Positions 34,095 through 45,904 of a DNA stretch of 64,000 bases are shown one piece after another (within the stretch, counting starts at the first letter, position 1; each line of letters begins with the position of its first letter). The position numbers were made by a program, and so were the translations under genes. Below the pieces are notes generated by a model. It did not search any database. It worked only from the letters and a program-made list of their open reading frames with translations, and was not told the DNA's origin. The stretch lies in NCBI GenBank assembly GCA_037176705.1, contig CM073885.1, forward strand, positions 221,352,290 to 221,416,289, read 5' to 3'. Origin of the DNA: Molossus alvarezi. Its lineage: Eukaryota; Chordata; Mammalia; Chiroptera; Molossidae.

Positions 34095-34288
34095 ATTTAA
34101 CGTGTGAGGACATAAGTGAGAAGGCAGCTTTCGACAAGCAGGAAGAGAATTCTCACTAGAAACTGACCAGGCTGGTACTCTGATCTCAGAATTCCAGTGT
34201 CCAAAACTGTGAGAAAATATTTATCTGCTGTTTAAGCCACGCAGTCTATGGTATTTTGTTATGGCAACCAGAGCTGACTAATAAAAAG
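34095..34288 (+). repeat. MLT1-type LTR fragment
   Basis: GTGTGAGGACATAAGTGAGA, TCCAAAACTGTGAGAAAATA, GTTTAAGCCACGCAGTCTAT and a GACTAATAA end match the 3' part of an MLT1 LTR. Confidence 0.78.
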
Positions 34289-34769
34289 GGCTAGAATGGA
34301 GAGCCTAGATTATCAGAAGTAGAAGGCAACCTGTCCTAGTTTGAGTTTTTCCAAAACCAGACTCTGAGACACCACTTATTTGGGAGGTGAGTTCAGGAAG
34401 CAATGCTGAGGGTATGCGGAAGTGAGACGGGAAGATAACAAAGCCAGTGTGCAGTATGGGTTATTGCTGTGGACAACTGGAGCTTGGTATCCCCGGGGAC
34501 CCTCTGAAAGGCTATGTGGAATGGCCTGAGAATTTTTCTATTGAAGGCCAGGAAAACTATGACACTCATATACCAACTCACTGTCCCTGTGAAGGCATTA
34601 AGCTCCCAGCATTTCTGGCCTACTTGTGTGGACACAAGTGAGAATTTTTCCTGGGTCAACGAGTGCTGTCAGGGGTAGATGTGTAGTGATGTGTGCACAG
34701 GAACTGTCTCTAGTCATCTCTGGGTGAACAGAAGGGACATGAACACAACACAGAGCATGTTAACTACAG

Positions 34770-34930
34770 CAGAACTCTTACACTTTAAGGTGAACACAAA
34801 CATCCGTGGGTCTTGTTAAAATACAAATTCTGATTTGGTAGGTCTGGAGTGGGGCCTGAGATTATGCATTTCTAACAAGCTCACTGTGATGCCAATGTAG
34901 CTAATCTATGGACCAGACTGAGTAGAAAAA
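34770..34930 (+). repeat. MER5-type hAT-Charlie element
   Basis: GTCTTGTTAAAATACAAATT, TTTGGTAGGTCTGGAGTGGG, GCATTTCTAACAAGCTCACT and GATGCCAATGTAGC follow the MER5A order. Confidence 0.85.
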
Positions 34931-35955
34931 GTTACATACTCTTTCATGAATTCAGCTCATTTACACACATTTATTGAACACCTGTTGAGGTGGACACTGG
35001 GGCTATCTTGTGCTTGACATTCAAAATAGTGAGACCAGAACATAGGGATTAGGCTTTGCATCCATTTTACAAATGATTTAAGAGCTACCTGCTTTAATTG
35101 TCCAGGGTTGGAAGTGCTCACTACATACTTATTTATTTTAAGAAACAGAGGAAGTTAGAAATTCTGAACTGTTTCTATTTTTTGGACAGACCTTTAGCCT
35201 ATAAAAAATAGTAGAAACCATTAGTACAGATCTACCTCTAGATATGTGTCTCAGTGTCTTGGTATCAGCCTCTCTGGGACCATGAGAGGGTTTTCACAAA
35301 GCTATTGTTCAATTTAATACTTAAAAAAATACCTGGAGTTATAATAAAAATAACAACATTTTTATAGTACTTCATATCTTACAAAGTGCTTTCTACCACA
35401 TTATCTCATTATGTCCTTTGTAGGCTTGAGAGAAAATAATCTACAAATGAAATTTTAAAATAAATATATCGCACATTAGGACAGGTACAATACACAGGTG
35501 GGTACATGATATTCCAGATCCAGTGCTAATGAGAAATGACTGTGAAGAAGGCTGCATATAAATATATACTGTGTCCTAGGATACTCAGATAAAATCTGCA
35601 CTATCTGGGAAAAGGCAGTTCAGATTTACTGTCATTACTTTCTCACCTTTAAACTTTCCAAGGTAAACGCTGTAGCATTTCAACAAGGGTCTTATGAACA
35701 CTTTTGCCCTGTGTGCAGATCTTCCAGTATGACCACTTGGCTTTTTCTTTAGTTGAGAGGCTTTGGGCCATCTACATGCCTAATCACAAGTTAAGCACCA
35801 AGAGGTTGGCTCATACAAAATGGGCATACCACATGGCTCTCAACCTCCTTGGCTGAGCAGCCAATGGGTTTAGCCAGTCAGATAAGGAAATAAAATAAGA
35901 TGGTAAAGAATATCTTTACACATTGTAAATTGACCTGGCTATGATGACTTTCATT
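34931..35955. other. Unassigned non-coding DNA, weak old LINE traces
   Basis: 34960-35040 (CATTTATTGAACACCTGTTG) may be a reversed L2 or MIR edge. Nothing else was recognised. Confidence 0.4.
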
Positions 35956-35967
35956 AAGATTTAGCTT

Positions 35968-36060
35968 GCCCTGGCTAGTTTGGCTCAGCGGTTGGAGTGT
36001 TGCTGGGGACCAGAGAGTCCCGGGTTTGGTTCCCGCTAGGGGCACATACCAAAAAAAAAA
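35968..36060 (+). mobile_element. Head-only Ves SINE (83 bp plus A-tail)
   Basis: It begins GCCCTGGCTAGTTTGGCTCA and ends at CTAGGGGCACATACC (36050), then a pure A-run. This is the same end point as the copy at 21519. AAGATTTAGCTT and AAGATTTAACTT (35956-35967 and 36061-36072) flank it. Confidence 0.92.
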
Positions 36061-36072
36061 AAGATTTAACTT

Positions 36073-36490
36073 TATAAGTCCATGAATTTTAATTATGTGT
36101 ATCTGATATTATTAATAAATATGTCTAATGTATAATTGTACCTAAAGTAAAGATTCTATTTATAATAATAGTCAATACATTTATTTATAATAACTTCAAT
36201 AACCATGAGATATTGAGTAAAAAGGAAGCAAATAGATGCCATTCATGAATATTTTATCAGTTAGGATGCTTTTTGCTTTGTGAAATAGAATATTTAATGG
36301 AGCCAAAGATAAGAGTTTATTGTTTACATAAAGCATATCTGGAAGTAGGTGGTTCTGAAATTTATTAATTCAGCAGCACAATTGATGTCTGGGTCAGCTT
36401 CTCTGTGATTCTTTTGATTTTTATTTCATGGTCACAAAGTGGTTGCCACAGCTCTGAGCATCATGTCCTCACACAACTGAATTCAAACAA
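36073..36490. other. Unassigned AT-rich DNA
   Basis: No element or gene was recognised. Confidence 0.45.
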
Positions 36491-36499
36491 GGAGAGTGC

Positions 36500-36785
36500 T
36501 TCTTTTCTTCTTCTTCTTCTCCTTCTTCTCCTTCTTCTTCTTCTTCTTCTTCTTCTTCTTCTTCTTCTTCTTCTTCTTCTTCTTCTTCTTCTTCTTCTTC
36601 ATTCCTCCTCCACCTCCTCCTCCTTCTCCTTTTCTTCTTCTTCTTCTTCTTCTTCTTCTTCTTCTTCTTCTTCTTCTTCTTCTTCTTCTTCTTCTTCTTT
36701 TTCTTCTTCATTCCTCCTCCTCCTCCTCCTCCTTCTTCTTCCTCTCCCTGCCCTTCCCCACCTCTCCCCCTCCTCCTCCTCCTTC
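36500..36785. repeat. TTC/TCC compound microsatellite (polypurine on minus strand)
   Basis: Two long TTC blocks (about 36531-36600 and 36634-36709) are separated and followed by TCC-rich interruptions. They produce spurious poly-Leu, poly-Ser, poly-Phe and poly-Lys/Glu frames. Confidence 0.97.
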
Positions 36786-36789
36786 TTCT

Positions 36790-37515
36790 CATGTAGAAAA
36801 TTTATTCTGAGAAGTCCCTAGTAAGTTTTCCTTAGACCTTTTTGACCAGAAGTGAGTCATAGGTCCACTTATATACCAATCACTGGTAGAAAAAATGAAA
36901 TTAGCATGACTAGTTCAGCTGATTTTTTTAATCTTCTAGGGCTGGGGTATGTTCCAAACTTCCTTGAACACATTGCTTCCTCAAATATGAACAAAATAAG
37001 TGTTATTAGTTAGGAACAAAGTGAAATGGCTCTTGGGGAGGCAAGCAATTTTTTCATGCACATATTTTCTACTGTTTCTTTAGAAGTTCTTTGGTTGCCT
37101 ATTAATTGAACCAGAGACACATTCAGGTGTTAGAATCAAAGACTAAGATTGAAAACATTACCTCTTACTAAATTCTACAGAAGTATAAAAATATTTTGTG
37201 GGACAAGTTATGTTTGTTGCTAGTTTGGGATTGTAATGAAATGGAAAACTTCCTGTCCAGAGCTCAGCCCTCATATGGTGGCATGTGTCCCATAGTACTG
37301 TTTGCATGCCTGAGGTCTTCAAAGGGGTAGAAGGAGAAATAACATGAAGGCTAAAATTTCCAGAAAGGCTTTCTGGAGGAAATTTTCAGGGACATTTAGA
37401 GATTGAGGGAGAACTGAGCTGTGGGGAAGGAAGCAGATGTGAAGGGAAGGAGGATTTAAACAAATGTTTCTGTGATTAGGTATCTATCCCATTCATGTAT
37501 TCAAAGAACACAGCT
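36790..37515. other. Unassigned non-coding DNA
   Basis: No repeat, exon or RNA gene was recognised. Confidence 0.45.
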
Positions 37516-37518
37516 CAG

Positions 37519-37690
37519 GCCCTGGCTAGGTTGTTCAGTTGGTTAGAGTGTCATCCCAATCCTTCAAGGTTGTAGATTCCATCCCTGGTCAGGGCACATA
37601 CAAGAATTAACAAATGAAAGCATAAATAAGTGGAACAACAAATCAATGTCTCCCTCTCTCTCTCAAAATCAATTTAAAGAAATCTTTAAA
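37519..37690 (+). mobile_element. tRNA-derived bat SINE, second family
   Basis: The head GCCCTGGCTAGGTTGTTCAG, then AAAGCATAAATAAGTGGAAC and AACAAATCAATGTCTCCCTC place it with the SINE at 20226. It lacks the Ves CCTCGGGTGAGG tail. Confidence 0.82.
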
Positions 37691-37699
37691 ATATGGCTA

Positions 37700-38290
37700 A
37701 GAACGTAGACTAATCTAGAATTGATATCTGTTTCGTAGCCTGTGTCTCTTCAATGTTGCTCTCAAAGTTGTGTCTTCAGTAGGGTATATTCTCATCATTG
37801 CTCTCAAGGGGTAAGCAAAGCATTCTCCCCACTGACCCCATTCCTAACTGAAAAACCAATCTAGACTGCTGGGAGGCTCCTATGGAAATTATGGAGTGTT
37901 GGAACCCTCCTTGCCCAAGGTCATCTCAAGTTCCAAGACAGCTGTTTAAGCATCAACCGCTGTATCCACATTCCAGCAAGGAAGGAAGAAAAGGAAAGAG
38001 GTAGAGGAGGCCAAGGGCAGTGTAGCTGTTTTCCTAAGGATGGTTCTCAGTAGCTGCTTCATGATACTTCTGCACACACCCCATTAATCAGAATTCAATT
38101 ACATGATTCACTTAGCAATAAGGGAGTCTAGTAATGTAGTCTTTGTTTTGAGTGGCCATGGGCTTAGCTAAAGATTCTATAATTATGGAATAAAAAGAAG
38201 ACGGGATATTAGAAAAACAAAAGAACAGAGTTTTTTTCAGACCCATACTCCTTTCTATAAGTGGGAGATAGACTAACACGTCTATGACTC
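37700..38290. other. Unassigned non-coding DNA
   Basis: No repeat, exon or RNA gene was recognised. Confidence 0.45.
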
Positions 38291-38316
38291 TTTACTTTTG
38301 TTCATGTTGCTTATTT

Positions 38317-38564
38317 TTCAAATTTTTGTTAATTCTCCAAATGAGGATATTTTTCCACTGATTTTTAGAGAGAGTGGAAGGGAGGGAGGCAGAGAGAGAA
38401 ACATTGATGTGAGAGAGACACATCGATTGGTTGCCTCCTGCACGACTCTGATGGGGCCAAGGATTGAACTTGCAACCCAGGTACATGCCTTTGACTGTGA
38501 ATCGAACTCGTGACCCTTTGGTCTGCAGGCTGACACTCTAACTGCTGAGCCAAACCAGCGAGGG
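38317..38564 (-). mobile_element. Ves SINE with 18-bp TSD
   Basis: It runs from AATTTTTGTTAATTCTCC to GAGCCAAACCAGCGAGGG. The flanks TGTTCATGTTGCTTATTT (38299) and TGTTCATGTTACTTATTT (38565) differ by one base. Confidence 0.93.
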
Positions 38565-38639
38565 TGTTCATGTTACTTATTTAGCACTAAATGTTCTTTA
38601 TTCTCCCTTGCATCTCACATATCTCCATAACGCCTTTGT

Positions 38640-38895
38640 TGTCTACTGAAGTTTTTCTCACCTTCATAGCTTAATTCAATGTCACTTCTTCAAAGGAGAC
38701 TTCTTGGATTCTTCCAGGTAGAACTAACTTCTTTTATGCTCCTCGGTCTTTTTCTCCTACTTTTATTATAGCAAAGTGTTCATTCTGTTTCACATTATCA
38801 GCAGTTATTTATTTTTTCCTTTAGATTATAAAATTTGTGAGTGTTAGGTCCTGGATTTTATCATTTCCAAATTCATATAGTGCCTACATGAAAGA
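38640..38895 (+). repeat. L2 LINE fragment
   Basis: CAATGTCACTTCTTCAAAGG, TATTATAGCAAAGTGTTCAT and AAATTTGTGAGTGTTAGGTC match the L2 3' region. Confidence 0.65.
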
Positions 38896-39164
38896 GAAGT
38901 AAACTCATATATTGTGTAAGCCAATGTAACTGTGCCTTTTAAAAAAATTACTCACAACCAAGTACAGTCCTAACTAATATAAGAGTCTTCCAAATTCCCT
39001 TTTTAGAACTGGGCGCCTACTCTGTTTCTGAACTGATGATTCTGCAGGTACCACCTAAAAAGGGAACATTGAAAGAGTGTTAATGAATGGAAGAAAATTG
39101 GGAAATATTCTTAAATTGGTGCTATATGTTCTCAGTTTTCAGTGTTATAGGAGTTGGTAGGATG

Positions 39165-39395
39165 CAGAGGAAGGAAGTGGGCTTTGTAATCTAACATATC
39201 TGACTTAAGATAGTGGTTGAATGACTTATTGATGTGAGACCTCTGGTAAGAAAATTATTCTTTCTCAGCCAGAGTTTCCAGATCTATAAAATGAAAATAA
39301 AATATTTACTTTGCAAGGTTGTTTGGAGAATTAAATAAGCTTTCTGCAAAGAACCTGGTACTCAGAGGACACTCCTTCCTGGGCATGATTATAAT
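39165..39395 (+). repeat. MIR SINE
   Basis: GAGTTTCCAGATCTATAAAA, GCAAGGTTGTTTGGAGAATT and AAGAACCTGGTACTCAGAGG give the sense-strand MIR order. Confidence 0.75.
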
Positions 39396-39399
39396 CATT

Positions 39400-40080
39400 G
39401 TATTGTAGGTTTGGAATGAGTCAGGGAAAAGCTTTATGTTGCCTTATCCCAGAGCCTCACAGATGATTACATGTGGGTCAGTGGTCCTTGGAAAGAGATT
39501 TGCCACAGAAGGAAAGGCGTGTTGTTACTGGTAACAGAAATTGAGAGCTAGCACTTATACCCCTGTAATTGAGATGAAATTTGGCACATTGGTGTGGACA
39601 CTATCACTTCAACATCCATTTTAAAAGTCTGCGGATGAAAAACTGAGACACAAAGTGCGAACACTCGTTGATGCTCTTAATAGTCACAGCAACATGTAAG
39701 ATAATAGTAAAAATGATAGAAGTGGCAATTCCATTGAAATGTGGGCTGAAGCATACCTATTAAATTGGACCCATAGTTAAAACAGCCTGGGCTTTTCATA
39801 GTTCCCTAAGGAGGAGCAGTTAAACCCCAGATTTTGTCTTTATTGACAGCTATATAGAAGTTATATGTATTGCAGACCAAAAGCAATCACTGACACAGCT
39901 GTCAGCACTTCAAGGTCAGAATAAAAAAGTAGATGCAATAATTTAAAGTAAAATTAGAGAAGTTTATGTGAAGACTTGGTTTAAAAAAATGGCTTGTGGA
40001 CTCCCCAAAGCATATGAGTAACTTTTTGACTTTGTACCACCTAAAATGTCCAGGAAGTTTTTGAGGCTAATATATATATA
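39400..40080. other. Unassigned non-coding DNA
   Basis: A short reversed MIR-like segment may lie near 39610-39700. It is not secure. Confidence 0.4.
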
Positions 40081-40081
40081 T

Positions 40082-40083
<2 letters not shown>

Positions 40084-40120
<37 letters not shown>
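40084..40120. repeat. (AC)n microsatellite
   Basis: About 18 AC units lie between TA-rich flanks. Confidence 0.97.
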
Positions 40121-40126
<6 letters not shown>

Positions 40127-40339
40127 AATTTATTAATATATTTTATTTAATCCTGATATGTAGATCATTATTTTTCAGCATGTAATCAGTATAATATTTT
40201 TGTCTAAGGTCAAAATCCTTGTAGCAGAGCAGGGATTTAATACTAAGCCTGACCCTAAAATCTTGTTGAGGCTAATATCTTAACATGTATTTATCACTTT
40301 TCAGTTTATTAAATCCTTTAACACACCTTAACTCATTTA

Positions 40340-40895
40340 ATTATTTGATTCTGCATAACAAATTACTACTACAAACACAATGGTTTAAAACAGCATACAT
40401 TTATTCTCTTGTAGTTTCTATGGGTCAGAAGTCTGGGCACAATTTAGCTGGACCTCTGCTTAGGGTCTCACAAGGCTGATATTAAGGTGTTAACTAGGCT
40501 GTATTCCCATCTGGAGGACCAACTGGGAAAGAATCTGCTTTCAAGCTCACTCAGGGTATTGGTAGAATTAATTTCCTGTGGTTGTTGGCCCGAGAGCTGT
40601 GGTTTTTTGCTGGGCCTGCAAGCTACTGGACACCCAACTCCTGGAGGCTGCCGATTGTTGCTTGGCAGGTGGGATTTCCCAACTTGTCCATTGACTTCAT
40701 CAAACTGGCAAAGAGTCTAGTAGCAAGATGAAATCTTACATGATAGACTCACAGAGTGACCTGTAACTTTTCCCACATTCTATTGGTGAGAAGCAACTCA
40801 CAGGTCCTGCTCGCAGTCCAGGGGAGGGGATGAAACAAAGGCATGCACACCAAGGAAGAAGGGATCATAGTGGGTCTCCTGGAGCCTATCCACCA
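40340..40895 (-). repeat. Probable MaLR/MLT1-like LTR
   Basis: The plus strand reads CATAACAAATTACTACTACA, TTTCTATGGGTCAGAAGTCT, TAGGGTCTCACAAGGCTGAT, and later ATTCTATTGGTGAGAAGCAA. This layout fits a reversed MLT1 LTR of an older subfamily. Ends are approximate. Confidence 0.6.
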
Positions 40896-40919
40896 GTTTG
40901 CAGTTCAGTCCTTTGAGAA

Positions 40920-41065
40920 AGTTGGGTAGATATCCTCATGTCTGTTATACAGACGAAGACACGTATTGTCAATTAGAGAGGTTAAATGAACTGATATTCA
41001 AAACTACACAGCTAATAGGACTAAACCTAGAATTCCTGAGCCTTAGTTCTGTGCTCCAACCATTA
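40920..41065 (-). repeat. MIR-like fragment
   Basis: GAGAGGTTAAATGAACTGAT and ACTACACAGCTAATAGGACT resemble a reversed MIR core. Confidence 0.55.
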
Positions 41066-41244
41066 GTGTTTAACCATCTTATATGTCTTTGTATCTACTC
41101 ATTCATTCATTCACTTGTTCACCCATCCCACCATCCTAGTCCAATGTTCTTTTCACTACATCATAATCATTCTTGTATAAATGAGAGTCATATTCTACAA
41201 CTCATCTCTTTGAACCCACTAGACTTATCACATTGTCTTTGTAT

Positions 41245-41640
41245 TAGGCAGGTTTGGTGAGATTCTTCTGTGGTAACAAACATCTCAAAAACCTCAGTGG
41301 TTTAAAATAACAAAGGTTTATTTCTTGCTCATATTACACATCTATTGCAGGTCAGCTGGGTGCTTTGCTCCACCTTTTCTTCCTTGATGGCCCAGGCTGA
41401 TATTATAGTCACCATCACGTTGCCGATCCCCATTCCAGAGGGAAAAAGAGAGCTCTGGAGAGTTTTGCAATTGCAACGAAATGCTCTGATCTGGAAGGGA
41501 AACATGGCATTTGCTTAAAACTCATGACTCAGAATTAGTCAAATGGCTTTACCCAACTACAAGGGAGCCGGAGAGTTCAATTCAGCACTATTTCCAGGAG
41601 TGGAGAGACACAGAAATAATTGGCATATAACTTGTGAAGT
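41245..41640 (-). repeat. Old interspersed repeat, probably LTR
   Basis: TCAGTGGTTTAAAATAACAA, AGGTTTATTTCTTGCTCATA, GGTCAGCTGGGTGCTTTGCT and AGAGGGAAAAAGAGAGCTCT form a known mammalian repeat. A related copy lies at 47540-48050. I cannot assign the exact family. Confidence 0.55.
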
Positions 41641-41782
41641 AATTACTACCATAGCCATGAAACTAAGCCACCTCAAAATGCACCCTTGTCACCGTTGCAT
41701 TGCTCACAGCCTTAGTCCAAAATCCCTCACCTGACCTGCCTGACACTCTGCTTCCAGACCTGTTCCTGACAGCCTCAGCTTT

Positions 41783-41975
41783 AAAAAAATAATCTTTTTT
41801 TTCTTTATTGATTTTAGAGGGAGAGGGAGAGAGAGATAGAAACATCAATTGGCCTGCATGCCCCCAAAAGGGGATTTGGCCCACAATCTGGGCATGTGCT
41901 CTGACCAGGAATTGAACTGGCAACCTCTTGGTACATGGGTTGACGCTCAACCACTGAGCCACACTGGCTGGGCTT
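41783..41975 (-). mobile_element. Ves-related SINE with TSD
   Basis: TTTATTGATTTTAGAGGGAG leads to GGCCCACAATCTGGGCATGT and CACACTGGCTGGGC. GACAGCCTCAGCTTT (41768) and GATAGCCTCAGCTTT (41976) flank it. Confidence 0.92.
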
Positions 41976-42110
41976 GATAGCCTCAGCTTTTGACTCTTGA
42001 CTTATATCTTCAGAGCTGTATCTCTTCTAAAATCTGAAGTTTACAACTGTTTCTCCAGGTCTGGGTTCTATTTTTTTTTTTCTTGATCACAATTTTCTCT
42101 TTGTATTCTT

Positions 42111-42360
42111 TTTTTTTTTTTTTATCCTCACCCGAGGACATTTTTCCATTTTTTGTTCAGGTAGAGTGGGAGGGAGAGAGAGGAACAGAGAGAGAGGGAA
42201 ACATCGACGTGAAGGGACACATCGAGTGGTTGCCACCCGCACAACCAACCAGGGCCGGGGACAAACTGCAACCGAGGTACGCGCCCTTAGCGGGAACCGA
42301 ACCCGGGTCTCTCAGGACTGCAGGCCGATGCTCTAACCGCTGAGCCAAACCGGCCAGGGC
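42111..42360 (-). mobile_element. Ves SINE (young, perfect TSD)
   Basis: It runs from a T-run and ATCCTCACCCGAGGACATTT to GAGCCAAACCGGCCAGGGC. TCTTTGTATTCTT is repeated exactly at 42098-42110 and 42361-42373. Confidence 0.95.
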
Positions 42361-42379
42361 TCTTTGTATTCTTAATGAC

Positions 42380-43480
42380 ATTGTTTTTTATCCATTTTAG
42401 GTAAACAATACACCAAATCTTGCTGCACTTCTGGGACCCCAAACCAGACCCAGACTTTATAAGCTAATGCCCTTGTAATAATGAAGTCACTGATATTTAA
42501 TGATGAATGCCCTGGGGGGAGAAAACTATCATTATATCCTTAAGTATTCCCCAGAGCTCCTTTCTTCAGAGATACTGTAGGCAATGCTCTAAATTCAATT
42601 AGCAAGTGTCATAAAAAAGGACACATCAATGGAGAAAAACAGATCAAAGGACTAGACATGGCTGAACCCAGCAAGAAAGCCAAGCTAAACATTCTCAAGG
42701 TGAATAGTTATCTGAAGAAAAGTGAGCAACAGCAACACTCCGTCAGTTGCACACGGCCTGTGTGGCTTATTGTGAAAGCTGCAACAAGTGAGCCGAAATG
42801 TTAATGCCAGAGCAACCACCCTAGGAGAATGCTGTGTGAGCATGACATTCTCCGTGGGTGCCGCGCTGCTGGAACAAGGTGCTAAAGAATAAAGAAGCAG
42901 CTGGGCTAAATATATGTTCCCAGGAGAAGATGCATTTTTTATCCTCCCACTGTTGTGTATTCTAATTCATCATTTTAAGCATGTCTGTCAACTCTTAGAC
43001 TAAATTGCACTCAACCTTGTTGTGTGTACATTTTATTGTCACTATAAGCGTATTAAAGAAACTTGCTTGAGAAAAAGGCACGTGATGGATTAGGAGAAAC
43101 AAATTCTGGGAAATGTCTCCTTGATTGGGGTAGAACTTCAAACTCGAAGATTTAGCCCCAGAGTATTTGCTGGTTGTGAAGTGACTGGAGGTGAGAAGCT
43201 CCCATTGTGATTCTTATGACCATAATTAGACCAGGCAACCCTTGAGTCTCTGCAGGAATTCTGGGTCAGCTGGTAAGCTCTGATTCATACCTAAGCAAAA
43301 GTCCCTTCTCTTATTTCCCTCCAGAACAGCCAAGGTATTCTGGAATTTATTAAAGAGATACATAAACCATTATAAGTTACCTTGTAAGTAGCAGTTTCTA
43401 ATCTTTTCCATAGTTAGCTCATTGCTAGGGCTTCTCAGCTCTGTTACCTTGCACTCTGTCCAGCGGTTTTTATCTGAGTT
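42380..43480. other. Unassigned, possibly conserved non-coding DNA
   Basis: No repeat signature was seen. 42720-42900 keeps several CpGs (AACACTCCGTCAGTTGCACA, CATTCTCCGTGGGTGCCGCG) in an otherwise AT-rich neighbourhood. There is no coding frame. Confidence 0.4.
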
Positions 43481-43484
43481 TCCC

Positions 43485-44000
43485 ACAAGGAGACCCTGAA
43501 ACACGGCTCTGTATTCGAGTTGATTTGGGAGGTTATCCCGGGAAGCACAATGAAGGAGTGGAGAAGTAAGACGGGCAAGAAAAAGAGGTCTTAATGTCCT
43601 TTGGTTTGTCTTTTTTTTAAATGCATTTATCTACCTTTGGAGTCTAGAGTTCAGCAGAGGCATTTTGATAAAAAAGTAATTAATTATTTTCCTAACCCAG
43701 AAAAAGTGTGAAATCTACAGGACAAGCTTTCTAATAAAAGGAGGCTCACCTGGAGGAGGAAACAAAAGAAGCCATTTCTCAGTAGTTTTTATATTGTATC
43801 TTCACAACATGGATACAGTTTTATTTGGAAATTCCCAGAATATTCAGATCACTCGTATATGAAGTGGTATTCATAAAACTGCTGGATTGCCACAAGATTG
43901 GAATGGACAATCACCACTTGAAAGCATGAGGAACAAGAAAAAGGAAAACAACAAACCTCAAGATAAAACCCCAGGATAAAGGAGTCCATTCAATGGCTGT
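43485..44000. other. Unassigned, possible LTR edge at left
   Basis: ACAAGGAGACCCTGAAACAC and GATTTGGGAGGTTATCCCGG resemble text at about 34360. The rest was not recognised. Confidence 0.35.
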
Positions 44001-44039
44001 GTCAGTATATTTACCCAATTCAACAACTTAGAATGCAAT

Positions 44040-44680
44040 TCAATAAACAGATTTTGACCACTGAGATGTGAGAAGCCCAGTTAGCTGCTGTGGTGTGGGT
44101 GGCCGGGGGAGTGGTTGAAGTGGGGAGAACATGAAGGAAAGTCTGCCCTTGAGTTGACTGTTTATGATAGAGGAAGTTAGGAAGAACATGGGCAACTGTG
44201 GTGAAGGGCAGACACTGTGAAGGCAGTAGAAAAGGCTCAACCACATGCAGTCAGAGGATTGACAAACTCTTATCCCTGATGGGGAATCAGGAGAGAGCTC
44301 ATAAAAGAAGTTCTGAGGAGATCCAGCATGTTTGCTGAGTCTTGAGGTGGTGCTGGGATTTTGACAGGTGGAAATGGAGAGGGAGACCTCTGCCAGCATT
44401 TGTAGAGTTTGGAGGAGAGACATTGGTGGTTCGGCTAGAGCCCCGGACACATGCACAAGAGAGGCTGGAGAATGGGCAGAAAAGCAGCTTGCACCAGAAC
44501 AGAAAGGGCTGTACACGTTGTAAACATTAGCTGTAAACATTGTCCATAGTTACTGAGACAGTGGGGAGCCACTGAAAGTGGTTGGGCAAGATGAATTTGG
44601 CGATGGGAAGCAGAATAAGTGGAGAGAACCTGGATATGGGAGGAGTGAAGACATCTTCAGGGACAGCATGTGTGACCAGT
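44040..44680 (-). repeat. Possible decayed L2
   Basis: GTGGGGAGCCACTGAAAGTG and the surrounding GGCAGAAAAGC/GGAGAATGGGC text resemble reversed L2 (GGGAAGCCATTGGAGGG type). Frames of 80-166 codons here carry no domain signature. Confidence 0.4.
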
Positions 44681-45139
44681 GTGAAATCAAACATCGGCTG
44701 TGGAATGACAGGCTGCCAAAACCCAACAAGAATGACTAGAATGTACCTGCCGGCTGAAGTTACCGCCCCTGTTATCAGCGAGGTGGCTGGTCCAGAAGAA
44801 AAGAAGACAGCAGATGGAAGATAGGCAGCATCCATTGTTCCCCCACTCAAAACTAATCAAATATATGAAGTCACACAGGAGCTTTACAATCAGTGCCGGG
44901 GCTTTGGAAGTGCCAGTTGGCAGAAGAAAGCAGGTGATAGAATGAAAGACTGCACGCACTGAGCTGTGCTGCCACAGAACCGCCTCCCAGGAGGATCTTC
45001 CCAGAAAAACGGTGGTGGCAGTGGTTGGGGGAGGCAGGGGACCCTCCTGTCATCTGAGTTGCCTACATGTATCACATCAAAGCTGCAGGAGTGAAATGTA
45101 CAACCCCAGCCAGCTGGATGTCTGTGCGAGGGCCACAGG

Positions 45140-45250
45140 GAAGAGCCTCAGCTTCTTCACCTGTAAAAGGGCAGTATTTTGAGGATTAGATTCTGTAAAT
45201 CATGTGTAGCATTTGACAAAGGGCCTGGCACATCGCAAACTGTTATTATT
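45140..45250 (+). repeat. MIR fragment
   Basis: CCTCAGCTTCTTCACCTGTA, AGGGCAGTATTTTGAGGATT and GGGCCTGGCACATCGCAAAC are the MIR 3' half. Confidence 0.75.
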
Positions 45251-45254
45251 CCCT

Positions 45255-45900
45255 AAGGGTGCCCCCGGGCAGTATGCCTATAGAGCTATGGGAGGACTCA
45301 TTCCAGAGCCAGGTGCTTCTGTTCCTCGACGGCTTTGGAACTCCTGGTTGTTTGGTATCTACGTAGTGCAGAGGCAGCCACGTGAACTGACTTGATGCCT
45401 TTACTTTGTGGTCTGGGGTAACATGACCCAGCAAGTCACTTTTCCTATTGTGCAACTTCCTCCTCCCTTCCCCAGCCCAGCCTGACTCTTCCTAAGTGCT
45501 TCTGTCCTGTTTCCTGGCTTCTTCCTTCCTGCCATCAAGAAACTGCTGGCCCCATGCTGCAGGCTCAGGGATCTGGCAACCTAACACGGGACTGCTTTGA
45601 GTAGCTACTTAGGGGAGAAGAAGGAAGTAGAGAGAGAACAGAACTGCATCGCCTTTTAGAAAGACATGGAAGTCTAGAGAGGCAGTAGAGCAGGAACTAA
45701 GATAGGGGCACTTCCGGCATTTGGGCTGTTTAGGTGTCAGATTACTAACCAGAGTCCTTCTTTCCTTCTCTTGCTTCCCTCCCTCCTCTGTCTATAGAAT
45801 AAAGAACAAGACAGACCTGGCCTTGTAGAACCCATATGGGGGAGAAAAACATGCACACAAATGACCCCAATGGGAGTGATAGTTGTCCTAAAAGAGACTC
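45255..45900. other. Unassigned non-coding DNA
   Basis: No gene or repeat was recognised. Several 60-90 codon frames lack support. Confidence 0.4.
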
Positions 45901-45904
45901 AGGT

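Noticed and set aside
36405..36821. Long open frames rich in Leu/Ser/Phe or Lys/Glu/Arg
   Set aside because: They are translations of the TTC/TCC microsatellite, with no non-repetitive coding sequence.
44040..44540. 166-codon frame on the minus strand
   Set aside because: It has no domain signature, no splice context and overlaps probable L2-derived DNA.
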